Of a stretch of DNA of 10,005 nucleotides, positions 1 to 5,573 are shown piece after piece. A program made the translations under genes and the position numbers. Location of the stretch: NCBI GenBank assembly GCA_004212095.1, contig RXIJ01000066.1:1-10005 (forward strand), written 5' to 3'. Positions within the stretch are counted from its first letter, which is position 1, and each line of letters begins with the position of its first letter. Source of the stretch: Methanosarcinales archaeon (GTDB taxonomy: Archaea > Halobacteriota > Methanosarcinia > Methanosarcinales > EX4572-44). The notes beneath the pieces were generated by a model. The model was not told the DNA's origin, did no database searches, and was given only the letters and a program-made list of their open reading frames with translations.

Positions 1-111
1 AATCAACAGCACTATCAGAATACCAACAGCGATAGCACCATAGACTGCTGTTTGTGATGTCCCCATAGCCATGCATGTTGTAGTTGTGGTTGTTGTAGTT
101 GTAATCATCAT
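1..111 (-). CDS. Partial small membrane protein with poly-threonine N-terminus
   Basis: An open frame runs from an ATG pair at 111-106 off the left edge of the window. It encodes MMI, nine threonines, CMAMGTSQ, then a hydrophobic stretch (AVYGAIAVGILIVLLI) that looks like a membrane helix. The upstream signals fit an archaeal gene: a TATA-like CTTATATAG (minus strand, about 149-157) roughly 40 bases before the start and a GGTG ribosome-binding motif (122-125) ten bases before it. Later in-frame ATGs at 72 and 66 could be the true start, leaving the threonines untranslated, but they lack a ribosome-binding site. I do not recognise the family, and only 37 codons are visible. Confidence 0.45.
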   Translation of the reverse strand, partial: MMITTTTTTTTTCMAMGTSQTAVYGAIAVGILIVLLI

Positions 112-500
112 TTTTATATTACACCATACTTCCTATATCATAAACTCTCTATATAAGTTTTCCTCTTGCAAACGGCTTTGGTGTCTTTTCCCAAAAAAGA
201 GATAGGCTTTTAAACCAAAAAACTAATTTGACGGCTTCCGAATACTTTTTAGGATATAGTAAAAGAATTAATTTCAAGCGTTTTGGACAGAGATTATCAG
301 GACATGTTTTGTCTATAATTTCAGTGTTGATCTCCAAAAATTTTTAAAGTATCATCTGCAAACTTCTTTTGCTATTTCTTCTTCCGATCTACATGTTTCA
401 AGTCACTCGTGGTTAAATCTACCTGGTTTTTTAACGATAAAAATACTTTGCCACCACCCACATCCTGCATTCACAATTTTTTAGATCCTTGCTTGGCGTA
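112..500. other. Gene-free stretch upstream of the ribosomal operon
   Basis: I see no convincing gene here. The open frame at 149-337 (minus) has no recognisable family or ribosome-binding site and reads as random low-complexity protein. The left edge (112-160) holds the promoter and leader of the leftward membrane-protein gene. The rest is AT-rich and unassigned. Confidence 0.6.
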
Positions 501-502
501 AT

Positions 503-510
503 CTTTATAA
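503..510 (+). promoter_or_regulatory. Candidate TATA box for the L7Ae operon
   Basis: CTTTATAA is the best archaeal TATA-like element before rpl7ae. Start of transcription would fall near 533, giving a leader of about 145 bases, unusually long compared with the nearly leaderless genes elsewhere in the window. Other AT-rich candidates exist at 518-530 and 621-645, so the choice is uncertain. Confidence 0.35.
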
Positions 511-560
511 CATGTTGCATTATATTGTGGTGTTGTTCATAAGTTTATGTACGTCAACAG

Positions 561-592
561 CCTTTTCTTTGATCCCAACGGGTCAAAAAAGG
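561..592 (+). other. Bulged hairpin in the L7Ae leader
   Basis: Pairing read by hand: 561-562 with 591-592, 564-566 with 588-590, 568-572 with 583-587, and 574-576 with 580-582. This gives 13 base pairs with single-base bulges at 563, 567 and 573 and a three-base AAC loop. It lies about 90 bases before the rpl7ae start. It could be a folded leader element. A terminator is less likely, since no rightward gene ends just upstream. Confidence 0.4.
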
Positions 593-639
593 CAAAAAAA
601 GAGCCCCTATTTGATCAGGCGGCATAATAAGTACAAAAA

Positions 640-668
640 TATGATAGGCAAATGTTGCCTTGAAGGAG
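640..668 (+). promoter_or_regulatory. Half kink-turn hairpin overlapping the rpl7ae ribosome-binding site
   Basis: A perfect six-base-pair stem, AGGCAA (646-651) and TTGCCT (655-660), closes an ATG triloop. Directly outside it, U645 faces U661, A644 faces G662 and G643 faces A663: the U-U and tandem G-A arrangement of a kink-turn next to its non-canonical stem. The A663 side runs into the Shine-Dalgarno AAGGAG (663-668). No Watson-Crick outer (C) stem is visible on the far side, so this is only half of the motif. Confidence 0.4.
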
Positions 669-678
669 ATTAAAAAAT

Positions 679-1056
679 ATGTCACAACCAATGTATGTTA
701 AGTTTGAAGTGCCAGCAGAATTACAGGAAAAAGCGCTTGAAGCATTAGAGCTTGCGCGAAACACAGGGAAAATTAAAAAAGGCACTAATGAAGCCACAAA
801 AGCCATTGAAAGAAGTGTGGCAAAACTCGTGGTGATCGCGGAAAATGTTGAGCCACCCGAAGTTGTAGCTCATATACCTCTTCTATGTGAAGAAAAAAAT
901 ATTCCTTATGCCTATGTTAAAAAACAAATCGATCTCGGTGCAGCATGCGGGCTTGGTGTTGGCAGTGCAGCAGCAGTTATAATCGAAGAAGGTAAAAGCA
1001 AGGATATATTAGAAGATCTTTCCGTCAAAGTGCAGTCTCTAAAACAGCAGGCATGA
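679..1056 (+). CDS. rpl7ae: Large ribosomal subunit protein L7Ae (eL8)
   Basis: L7Ae binds kink-turns in 23S rRNA, and in archaea it is also the core protein of C/D and H/ACA guide-RNA particles and a subunit of RNase P. The 125-residue protein is full length. The RNA-contacting signature KKGTNEATKAIER lies near residues 33-45, and the hydrophobic LGAACGLGVGSAAAVI segment near 87-102 is typical of the family. The ATG at 679 follows an excellent AAGGAG (663-668). It is the first gene of a tight operon with S28e, L24e and Ndk. The leader carries two hairpins, one of which resembles half of an L7Ae-binding kink-turn, so self-regulation is plausible but inferred. Confidence 0.97.
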   Translation: MSQPMYVKFEVPAELQEKALEALELARNTGKIKKGTNEATKAIERSVAKLVVIAENVEPPEVVAHIPLLCEEKNIPYAYVKKQIDLGAACGLGVGSAAAVIIEEGKSKDILEDLSVKVQSLKQQA

Positions 1057-1071
1057 TTAAGGTGATCTATT

Positions 1072-1284
1072 ATGTCAGATGAAACAGGCTACCCGGCTGA
1101 AATAATAGAAATCGTTGGGAACACTGGTATGCATGGTGAAGCAAAACAAATACAATGCCGCATACTTGAAGGAAGAGATAAAGGTAGGATAATTACCAGA
1201 AACTGTATTGGCCCAATGAGAATAGGTGACATACTGATGTTACTTGAAACATCCAGAGAAGCCAAGAGATTGACCAGACGCTGA
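1072..1284 (+). CDS. rps28e: Small ribosomal subunit protein S28e (eS28)
   Basis: A 70-residue S1-like OB-fold protein of the 30S subunit, found in archaea and eukaryotes. The body (GNTGMHGEAKQIQCRILEG, then DKGRIITRNCIGPMRIGDIL) and the C-terminal REAKRL signature are diagnostic. The start at 1072 lies 15 bases after the rpl7ae stop and is preceded by GGTGATC (1062-1068), a strong match to the archaeal anti-Shine-Dalgarno. Its position between L7Ae and L24e is the conserved archaeal order. Confidence 0.97.
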   Translation: MSDETGYPAEIIEIVGNTGMHGEAKQIQCRILEGRDKGRIITRNCIGPMRIGDILMLLETSREAKRLTRR

Positions 1285-1295
1285 GCGTGGAAAAC

Positions 1296-1481
1296 ATGGA
1301 AACAAAAAAATGTTCCTTTTGTGACAGGATAATCGAGCCTGGAACAGGTAAGATGTATGTTAAAAGAGATGGGACAATCTTCTATTTCTGTTCATCTAAA
1401 TGCCAGAAGAATCATAAACTTGGCAGAGTACCCAGAAAAGTGAGATGGACCAACCAGGCACACAACATAAAAAAAGCATAA
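1296..1481 (+). CDS. rpl24e: Large ribosomal subunit protein L24e (eL24), zinc-ribbon
   Basis: A zinc-binding 50S protein. The four ligand cysteines are clear: CSFC near the N-terminus and CSSKC after a short beta hairpin. They frame the family core EPGTGKMYVKRDGTIFYFCS, followed by GRVPRKVRWT. I place the start at ATG 1296 (METKKCSFC), which matches the usual few residues before the first cysteine. A GTG at 1287, two bases after the rps28e stop, would add three residues (MEN). Neither has a strong ribosome-binding site, so translation probably depends on coupling to rps28e. The ndk start follows four bases after the stop. Confidence 0.95.
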   Translation: METKKCSFCDRIIEPGTGKMYVKRDGTIFYFCSSKCQKNHKLGRVPRKVRWTNQAHNIKKA

Positions 1482-1485
1482 GACG

Positions 1486-1947
1486 ATGATTAAAGCAGTA
1501 GAGCAGACTTATATCATGGTCAAACCTGATGGAGTACAGCGTGGACTAATTGGAAAGATAATCAATCGAATAGAGCAGCGTGGACTTAAGGTTGTAGCAT
1601 TGCGAATGAATGTCATAGACAAGGGGATAGCAATGAAGCATTACGCAGAGCATAGAGAAAAACCATTTTTCTCTGATCTTATAAGTTTTATAACATCAGG
1701 CCCTTCGGTATCTTTAGTTGTGGAGGGAGTAAATGCCATTAAAATCATGCGAACCATTAATGGTGCAACAAATTCATCAGATGCAGCACCAGGAACCATC
1801 AGAGGTGATTTTGCAATCGATACCGGACGAAACGTGGTGCATGCATCAGACTCAGTGGAGTCAGCACGAAAAGAGATTGCACTCCATTTTAATGATGGTG
1901 AACTCACAGACTACACACGCACAGACGAAGCATGGGTATATGAATAA
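1486..1947 (+). CDS. ndk: Nucleoside diphosphate kinase
   Basis: Transfers the gamma phosphate from ATP to nucleoside diphosphates through a phosphohistidine, balancing NTP and dNTP pools in the cytoplasm. The 153-residue protein has TYIMVKPDGVQRGLIG at the N-terminus, the nucleotide-contact segment around NGATNSSDAAPGTIRGDF, and the active-site H119 in NVVHASDS. The length is normal for the family. It is the last gene of the ribosomal block, starting four bases after rpl24e. In many euryarchaea infB (translation initiation factor IF2) follows; here a structured non-coding stretch begins at the stop codon instead. Confidence 0.97.
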   Translation: MIKAVEQTYIMVKPDGVQRGLIGKIINRIEQRGLKVVALRMNVIDKGIAMKHYAEHREKPFFSDLISFITSGPSVSLVVEGVNAIKIMRTINGATNSSDAAPGTIRGDFAIDTGRNVVHASDSVESARKEIALHFNDGELTDYTRTDEAWVYE

Positions 1948-2032
1948 TTGTATTTGTGTAGAACCACGAGATTCAGCACAAGAAAAGGTCTTGTGGTTAC
2001 AAAAATAGCTTGAGACAAATACGAATAGTTCA
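1941..2032 (+). repeat. Nested inverted-repeat element after ndk
   Basis: Outer arms: 1950-1957 (GTATTTGT) and 2015-2022 (ACAAATAC) are exact complements. The similarity continues imperfectly outward to TGAA (1941-1944) and TTCA (2029-2032). Inner arms: 1962-1971 (AACCACGAGA) pairs with 1989-1998 (TCTTGTGGTT), ten pairs including one G-U. A competing hairpin, CACAAG (1977-1982) with CTTGTG (1990-1995), uses part of the same sequence. The element overlaps the ndk stop codon. It could be a structured 3' end or terminator, or a miniature transposon-like insertion. Confidence 0.5.
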
Positions 2033-2277
2033 CCCACAAGTTTATCGCATCCCAAAAAATCACCGTGGAGAAGGGCAAGAACACGCAAAGTTTAAAGGCA
2101 GTTTCGATCATTGCTTAAGGTCTCTGGTGATTCTCTCATTCTCTGTTGTGTTCTGCTGTGAAATTTAAGGATTTAGCAATTTCACTATAAATTTGACTGT
2201 ACCCTAAATTTGTACAAGCTTTTAGATTATACCATGCTTATTTAAAGGGCAAGAACAGAACTGTGTTGATAAAATAA
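1948..2277. other. Gene-free stretch between ndk and nadM
   Basis: No coding region is supported here; the open frames are shadows or random. It contains the inverted-repeat element near ndk. Further right, CTATAAAT (2184-2191) and TTATTTAAAG (2238-2247) are two TATA-like sites. A weak dyad, TGTAC and GTACA around nine bases, lies between them near 2200-2218. Confidence 0.5.
2238..2247 (+). promoter_or_regulatory. TATA box for nadM
   Basis: TTATTTAAAG lies about 36 bases before the nadM ATG. Transcription would begin roughly 8-10 bases before the start codon, which fits the lack of any ribosome-binding site in the AT-rich bases before 2278. Confidence 0.5.
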
Positions 2278-2802
2278 ATGAAAAAACTTTGCAGAGGACT
2301 GTACATTGGAAGGTTTCAGCCATATCACTTGGGGCACTCCAAAGTACTGGAAGTTATTGTTGGAGAAATCGATGAAGTAATCATCGGAATTGGCAGCGCG
2401 CAGGAAAGTTATCACCCAAACAATCTCTTCACAGCCGGTGAACGGGTGCTCATGGTTTCAAAAGCCCTGGAAGAATTCGATATTAAATCATATATTATCC
2501 CAGTTGAAGATGTCCACTGCAACAGTTTGTGGGTATCTCGTATGACCTCAATGGTGCCACCATTTGATGTGGTCTATTCAAACAATTCCTTAGTGGTAGA
2601 GTTGTTTCGCGACTCTGGTGTACAGGTTGTTAGAACCCCTCTTTTTAACAGGATGACGTATTCAGGCAGCATGATTCGAGAATTGATGCTTGCTGGTAAA
2701 GAATGGAGACATCTTGTTCCGGACTCTGTTGCAGGGGTAATCGAGGATGTTGATGGTACTGGACGTATTCAGCGTGTTGCGGGATCAGATAAAGAGTTCT
2801 AA
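2278..2802 (+). CDS. nadM: Nicotinamide-nucleotide adenylyltransferase, archaeal type
   Basis: Joins NMN and ATP to make NAD and pyrophosphate. The 174-residue protein has the nucleotidyltransferase signature GRFQPYHLGH at residues 11-20, with the HxGH-type histidines, and the second ATP-binding motif YSGSMIRELM at 128-137. The NSLWV segment (82-86) is typical of the archaeal family. There is no fused Nudix domain. The gene stands alone with its own TATA box and a very short leader. It ends 28 bases before the convergent UPF0058 gene, with no clear terminator hairpin between them. Confidence 0.95.
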   Translation: MKKLCRGLYIGRFQPYHLGHSKVLEVIVGEIDEVIIGIGSAQESYHPNNLFTAGERVLMVSKALEEFDIKSYIIPVEDVHCNSLWVSRMTSMVPPFDVVYSNNSLVVELFRDSGVQVVRTPLFNRMTYSGSMIRELMLAGKEWRHLVPDSVAGVIEDVDGTGRIQRVAGSDKEF

Positions 2803-2830
2803 TAAAATAAAAATGGATGGACTCACTGAA

Positions 2831-3112
2831 TCATACTTTTAACATTGGTGGTATACAGTGGTTTGCAAGTTCCTGCATTCTCACAGAAGTTCTTCCAAAT
2901 CCAGAGAACTCATCTTCCTCCATTGCTCTTGCAAGCTCATTTCCAAGCACAAAGATGGCATGCTTGTGCTCAGCCTTGCTTCGATGAACGTGCACTGGAC
3001 TTATTTGAAGTGACTCGTAGCCCGGAAAAGCTTTGTTACATCCGCCCTCCTCAAAATACCTTTTTAACTGCACCATCAACATATGCAGATGAATTAATTC
3101 TTCCTTATGCAT
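2831..3112 (-). CDS. UPF0058 family protein, possible metal-binding protein
   Basis: The N-terminus MHKEELIHLHMLMVQLKRYFE is characteristic of the archaeal UPF0058 family, whose biochemical function is not established as far as I know. Histidines cluster at residues 2, 8 and 10 and again at 41, 43, 49 and 51, with cysteines at 25 and 85, so metal binding is plausible. I chose ATG 3112 (93 residues) over in-frame upstream starts (ATG 3124, TTG 3130). It matches the family N-terminus and lies about 26 bases from a TATA-like box, as expected of a leaderless gene. A GGAG at 3125-3128 is 12 bases away, rather far for a ribosome-binding site. Confidence 0.85.
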   Translation of the reverse strand: MHKEELIHLHMLMVQLKRYFEEGGCNKAFPGYESLQISPVHVHRSKAEHKHAIFVLGNELARAMEEDEFSGFGRTSVRMQELANHCIPPMLKV

Positions 3113-3134
3113 ATTTACACACATCTCCAATAGT

Positions 3135-3142
3135 TATTATAG
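3135..3142 (-). promoter_or_regulatory. TATA box for the UPF0058 gene
   Basis: On the minus strand this reads CTATAATA, centred about 26 bases before ATG 3112. That spacing puts the transcription start at or next to the start codon and supports the shorter N-terminus. Confidence 0.5.
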
Positions 3143-3428
3143 TCTTACAGTACAATACTGCATACTTGTTACGTATATTAATAGCCTTGTATTCTATATA
3201 AAGAAGTTATGATCGGAATACTAACTCCTACTCATTAAATTTAAAACTTTCTTTTTATTTTTGATGATTAATTAGGTTATATCTCCTACCAACTGCAATA
3301 TATTTAGGGTCCACCGAAAAATAACCTATCGAAATTTCTAGCTTTCGTAATGTGCACAACTGTCCTACATCAGTATTTTACATGGGGATCTATCTGCCAA
3401 AAGTCCTACTTTATTTTTCTGCAAGCTC
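3143..3428. other. Gene-free stretch with inverted repeat and repeated hexamer
   Basis: No gene is supported here. TAGGTTAT (3273-3280) and ATAACCTA (3321-3328) are perfect complements 40 bases apart. CGAAA (3330-3334) and TTTCG (3343-3347) form a small second hairpin. TCCTAC occurs four times (near 3226, 3286, 3363 and 3404). A rightward TATA-like TCTATATAAAG at about 3193-3203 faces no gene. A small RNA is possible, but I found no box C/D or H/ACA layout that I trust. Confidence 0.4.
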
Positions 3429-3935
3429 TTAGTGGAAGTGTGTGAAGAATCCTTTTTTGTATTTCTTGCCATCTATATATATGTCTGCACCCTGTTTTTT
3501 CTCTATTTTATTTATTTTTTTTGCCTTTACTACCCCATGTAGAGTATTTGCAAGTGACTCAATCGTTTCAGCTTCAAGGTCTCCGCCGAGCATGGATTTG
3601 CATGTGTTTTCACCTGCAATCCCCTCTATCGTTATCTTGCCGCCCCTCATCGCTGTTCCGGAACCATTACCTGCATCACCTTGAACTATTATGTGTCCTT
3701 TTTCAAGTTCAGTACCTATAAAATCCAGTTTCTTTTCTATTATCAGTGGGTAAGGATGCATATATTCGGCACAGATACTTGTCAGGTATCCAAGTACCAT
3801 GCGCTCTGCCCATTCATTTTTTGGTTTTGCTGAATGGATTATTTCACGTAGTTCCTGTGTATCCTGTGGCGCAAGCTCATGCACTTCTTTTTTTTTGATA
3901 AACTCCAGTTTCTCTAAAAGGTCTTCAAAGTTCAT
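3429..3935 (-). CDS. Stand-alone GXGXG-repeat protein (FwdC/GltB C-terminal-like)
   Basis: The central part, roughly residues 80-127, has the glycine pattern of the GXGXG beta-helix (QGDAGNGSGTAMRGGKITIEG, then GENTCKSMLGGDLEAETIES). That fold occurs in subunit C of formylmethanofuran dehydrogenase and in the C-terminal domain of glutamate synthase. At 168 residues this protein is shorter than either. Residues 1-60 look helical and charged, and the C-terminus is basic with histidines (FFTHFH). A structural or assembly role in a complex is conceivable, but no partner gene is nearby. The ATG at 3935 has a good GGTGAT ribosome-binding site five bases upstream. Confidence 0.75.
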   Translation of the reverse strand: MNFEDLLEKLEFIKKKEVHELAPQDTQELREIIHSAKPKNEWAERMVLGYLTSICAEYMHPYPLIIEKKLDFIGTELEKGHIIVQGDAGNGSGTAMRGGKITIEGIAGENTCKSMLGGDLEAETIESLANTLHGVVKAKKINKIEKKQGADIYIDGKKYKKGFFTHFH

Positions 3936-3972
3936 TTATGATCACCATGAAGACTGTATGTTTGTGCTTCGC

Positions 3973-3983
3973 AATAAATTTAA
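3973..3983. promoter_or_regulatory. Shared, near-symmetric TATA element between the GXGXG gene and pyrB
   Basis: AATAAATTTAA reads as TTAAATTTATT on the other strand, so it can serve as a TATA box in both directions. Rightward, it is about 31 bases from the pyrB ATG, giving a very short leader. Leftward, it is about 43 bases from the GXGXG start, leaving room for the visible GGTGAT ribosome-binding site. The whole intergenic region is only 73 bases. Confidence 0.5.
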
Positions 3984-4008
3984 GCATTGATATGTAATAT
4001 ACATGTAG

Positions 4009-4932
4009 ATGTCTTATTCACTGGATCATGTTATTTCAATGAAAGATTTTACAAGAGAAATGATTGATGAGGTACTTGAGCTTGCTGAGAAACTTGAGCC
4101 TTTCGCACGCGGTAGACCGTGCAGGATGCTGGAAAACAAACTTCTTGCCTTGCTTTTCTATGAGCCAAGCACCCGCACTAGACTGTCCTTCGATGCTGCA
4201 ATTAAGCGGCTTGGAGGAAGTTCTATTAATTTTGGCATGGTCGAAGCAAGTTCTGTGTCAAAAGGTGAAACTCTTGCAGACACTATTCAGGTCGTCAGTG
4301 AATATGCTGATGCGATTGTGCTCAGGCACCCCAAAGAAGGTGCCGCACGAATGGCATCAGACTACTCATCGGTACCAGTAATCAATGCCGGTGATGGAGA
4401 GGGGCATCACCCCACTCAAACCCTTCTTGACCTGTATACGATTAAACGGGAGAGTAAACTTGAAGAAATAGATATTGCACTTGTCGGTGACCTGCGATAT
4501 GGACGTACAGTCCATTCATTTGCCTATGCACTGTCATTATATGGTGTAAACATCTACCTTGTTTCACCACCTCAATTACAGATGCCACAGCATATAAAAT
4601 CTGATCTTGTGCATCGTGGCATAACTATCAGGGAAACTAATAATATTGAAGACGTTCTTGGAAAAATCGATGTATTATATATGACCCGCATTCAAAAGGA
4701 GCGTTTCGCTGAACAGAGTGAGTATCTTGCAGTGGCAGGTAGTTACCGGCTTGGAAGTGAGATGCTCTATAGTGCGAGAGAGAACCTTATTATCATGCAT
4801 CCACTTCCAAGGGTTAATGAGATTGATGCAAGTGTGGATGCAACATCACATGCACGTTACTTTAAGCAGTCTTTTTATGGGGTGCCTACACGCATGGCAG
4901 TCCTTGTAAAGCTGTTGGGGGTGAAGATATGA
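4009..4932 (+). CDS. pyrB: Aspartate carbamoyltransferase catalytic subunit
   Basis: Condenses carbamoyl phosphate with aspartate, the committed step of pyrimidine synthesis. The 307-residue length is normal. Carbamoyl-phosphate contacts are visible: STRTR at 54-58, the 80s-loop S84/K85, HPTQ at 134-137 and HPLPR at 264-268. The aspartate-domain region around GDLRYGRTVHS (160-170) is intact. The start at 4009 has no ribosome-binding site but lies about 31 bases after a TATA element, suggesting a nearly leaderless message. The stop overlaps an ATG (ATGA, 4929-4932), the arrangement expected if pyrI once followed directly, but the functional pyrI now begins 148 bases later. Confidence 0.98.
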   Translation: MSYSLDHVISMKDFTREMIDEVLELAEKLEPFARGRPCRMLENKLLALLFYEPSTRTRLSFDAAIKRLGGSSINFGMVEASSVSKGETLADTIQVVSEYADAIVLRHPKEGAARMASDYSSVPVINAGDGEGHHPTQTLLDLYTIKRESKLEEIDIALVGDLRYGRTVHSFAYALSLYGVNIYLVSPPQLQMPQHIKSDLVHRGITIRETNNIEDVLGKIDVLYMTRIQKERFAEQSEYLAVAGSYRLGSEMLYSARENLIIMHPLPRVNEIDASVDATSHARYFKQSFYGVPTRMAVLVKLLGVKI

Positions 4933-5063
4933 GTGTTGAAAACCATACACCTCGTAATCTCGGTGTGCAAAGAATATTTGTAAACAGGTATGCCGGAATA
5001 TTTGTAAAGTTGTTGGATTGTTTCTACACAACGAAGTTGTGTAGTGTTATAGAATATTTGTAA
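4929..5063 (+). other. Possible 44-codon leader ORF overlapping the pyrB stop
   Basis: An ATG overlapping the pyrB stop opens 44 codons (MSVENHTPRNLG... ending SVIEYL) and closes at TAA 5061-5063, just before the pyrI ribosome-binding site. It is in a different frame from pyrI. Much of its coding sequence is made of the direct repeats and hairpin described separately. It may be the relic of the original pyrI start, a translated leader, or chance. Confidence 0.3.
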
Positions 5064-5065
5064 AG
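4971..5065 (+). repeat. Direct repeats flanking a perfect hairpin in the pyrB-pyrI junction
   Basis: GAATATTTGTAAA occurs three times: 4972-4984, 4996-5008 and 5052-5064. The first and third copies also share the preceding A; the second and third share the following G. Between copies two and three, CTACACAAC (5024-5032) and GTTGTGTAG (5036-5044) form a perfect nine-base-pair stem closed by a GAA loop. The copies start 24 and 56 bases apart. The pattern could be an insertion, a regulator array, or a message-level control or processing site between the two subunit genes. Confidence 0.7.
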
Positions 5066-5079
5066 CTAAGAGGGAAAAT

Positions 5080-5544
5080 ATGTGTGTCAAAAAAGAGCTT
5101 CTGGTGCGACCAATTGAACACGGCACTGTGATTGACCATATCAATGCAGGGCAGGCTTTAAACGTAATACGCATCATTGGTATAGCAGGAAGCACGGGTT
5201 CTGTTGTGAGCATTGCTATGAACGTAGCAAGTAAGCAGATGGAATTAAAAGACATTGTAAAGATAGAGGGAAGAGAACTTAGTTCCAAACAGGTTGATAA
5301 AATATCTCTGATTTCACCAGATGCCACCATTAACATTATCAGAAACTATGATGTAATATCAAAATACAACGTTGAACTTCCGGAAGAGATTACAGGGATT
5401 GTAAGATGTAACAATCCTGATTGCATCACCAACAGTGATGAACCAGTAGCGTCCAGTTTTACGGTAACCAAAAAACCAGTCATTCTTCGCTGTAAATATT
5501 GCGATCATATCATTTCAGAAGAGATAGCAGAACAACTTATATAA
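5080..5544 (+). CDS. pyrI: Aspartate carbamoyltransferase regulatory subunit
   Basis: Binds nucleotide effectors and, through a structural zinc, holds catalytic trimers together in the ATCase holoenzyme. The N-terminal allosteric domain begins LLVRPIEHGTVIDHINAGQA. The zinc domain carries C110, C115, C138 and C141 (CNNPDC and CKYC), matching the E. coli ligand spacing. The length (154) is normal. The ATG at 5080 is preceded by an AGAGGGA ribosome-binding site (5069-5075). The N-terminus is only about six residues ahead of the conserved core. A 147-base gap with repeats separates it from pyrB. The stop codon lies inside the TATA box of the next gene. Confidence 0.97.
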   Translation: MCVKKELLVRPIEHGTVIDHINAGQALNVIRIIGIAGSTGSVVSIAMNVASKQMELKDIVKIEGRELSSKQVDKISLISPDATINIIRNYDVISKYNVELPEEITGIVRCNNPDCITNSDEPVASSFTVTKKPVILRCKYCDHIISEEIAEQLI

Positions 5545-5546
5545 AA
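5537..5546 (+). promoter_or_regulatory. TATA box for the DsrE-like gene, overlapping the pyrI stop
   Basis: TTATATAAAA is a strong archaeal TATA match, centred about 33 bases before ATG 5574. It covers the pyrI stop codon. It implies that the DsrE-like and reductase pair has its own promoter, with a leader of only several bases. Confidence 0.55.
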
Positions 5547-5573
5547 ACATAATTGATATGCAATATAAAAACA

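Noticed and set aside
149..337. 62-residue open frame on the minus strand
   Set aside because: No family resemblance or ribosome-binding site, and an AT-driven composition; likely chance.
405..474. Short GTG-started minus-strand frame (about 23 codons, with CGWW) after a TATA-like sequence, followed past a stop by more gene-like residues
   Set aside because: It might be a decayed gene, but it is too short and broken by stops, and I cannot match it to any family.
2845..3201. 118-residue rightward open frame
   Set aside because: Shadow of the well-supported UPF0058 gene on the other strand.
3262..3300. TGATGA resembling box C of a C/D guide RNA
   Set aside because: No convincing box D (CTGA) or internal D'/C' pair at the right spacing.
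4971..5065. CRISPR-like array between pyrB and pyrI
   Set aside because: Repeats are only 13-14 bases, with spacings of 24 and 56 bases and no cas genes; not a CRISPR array.
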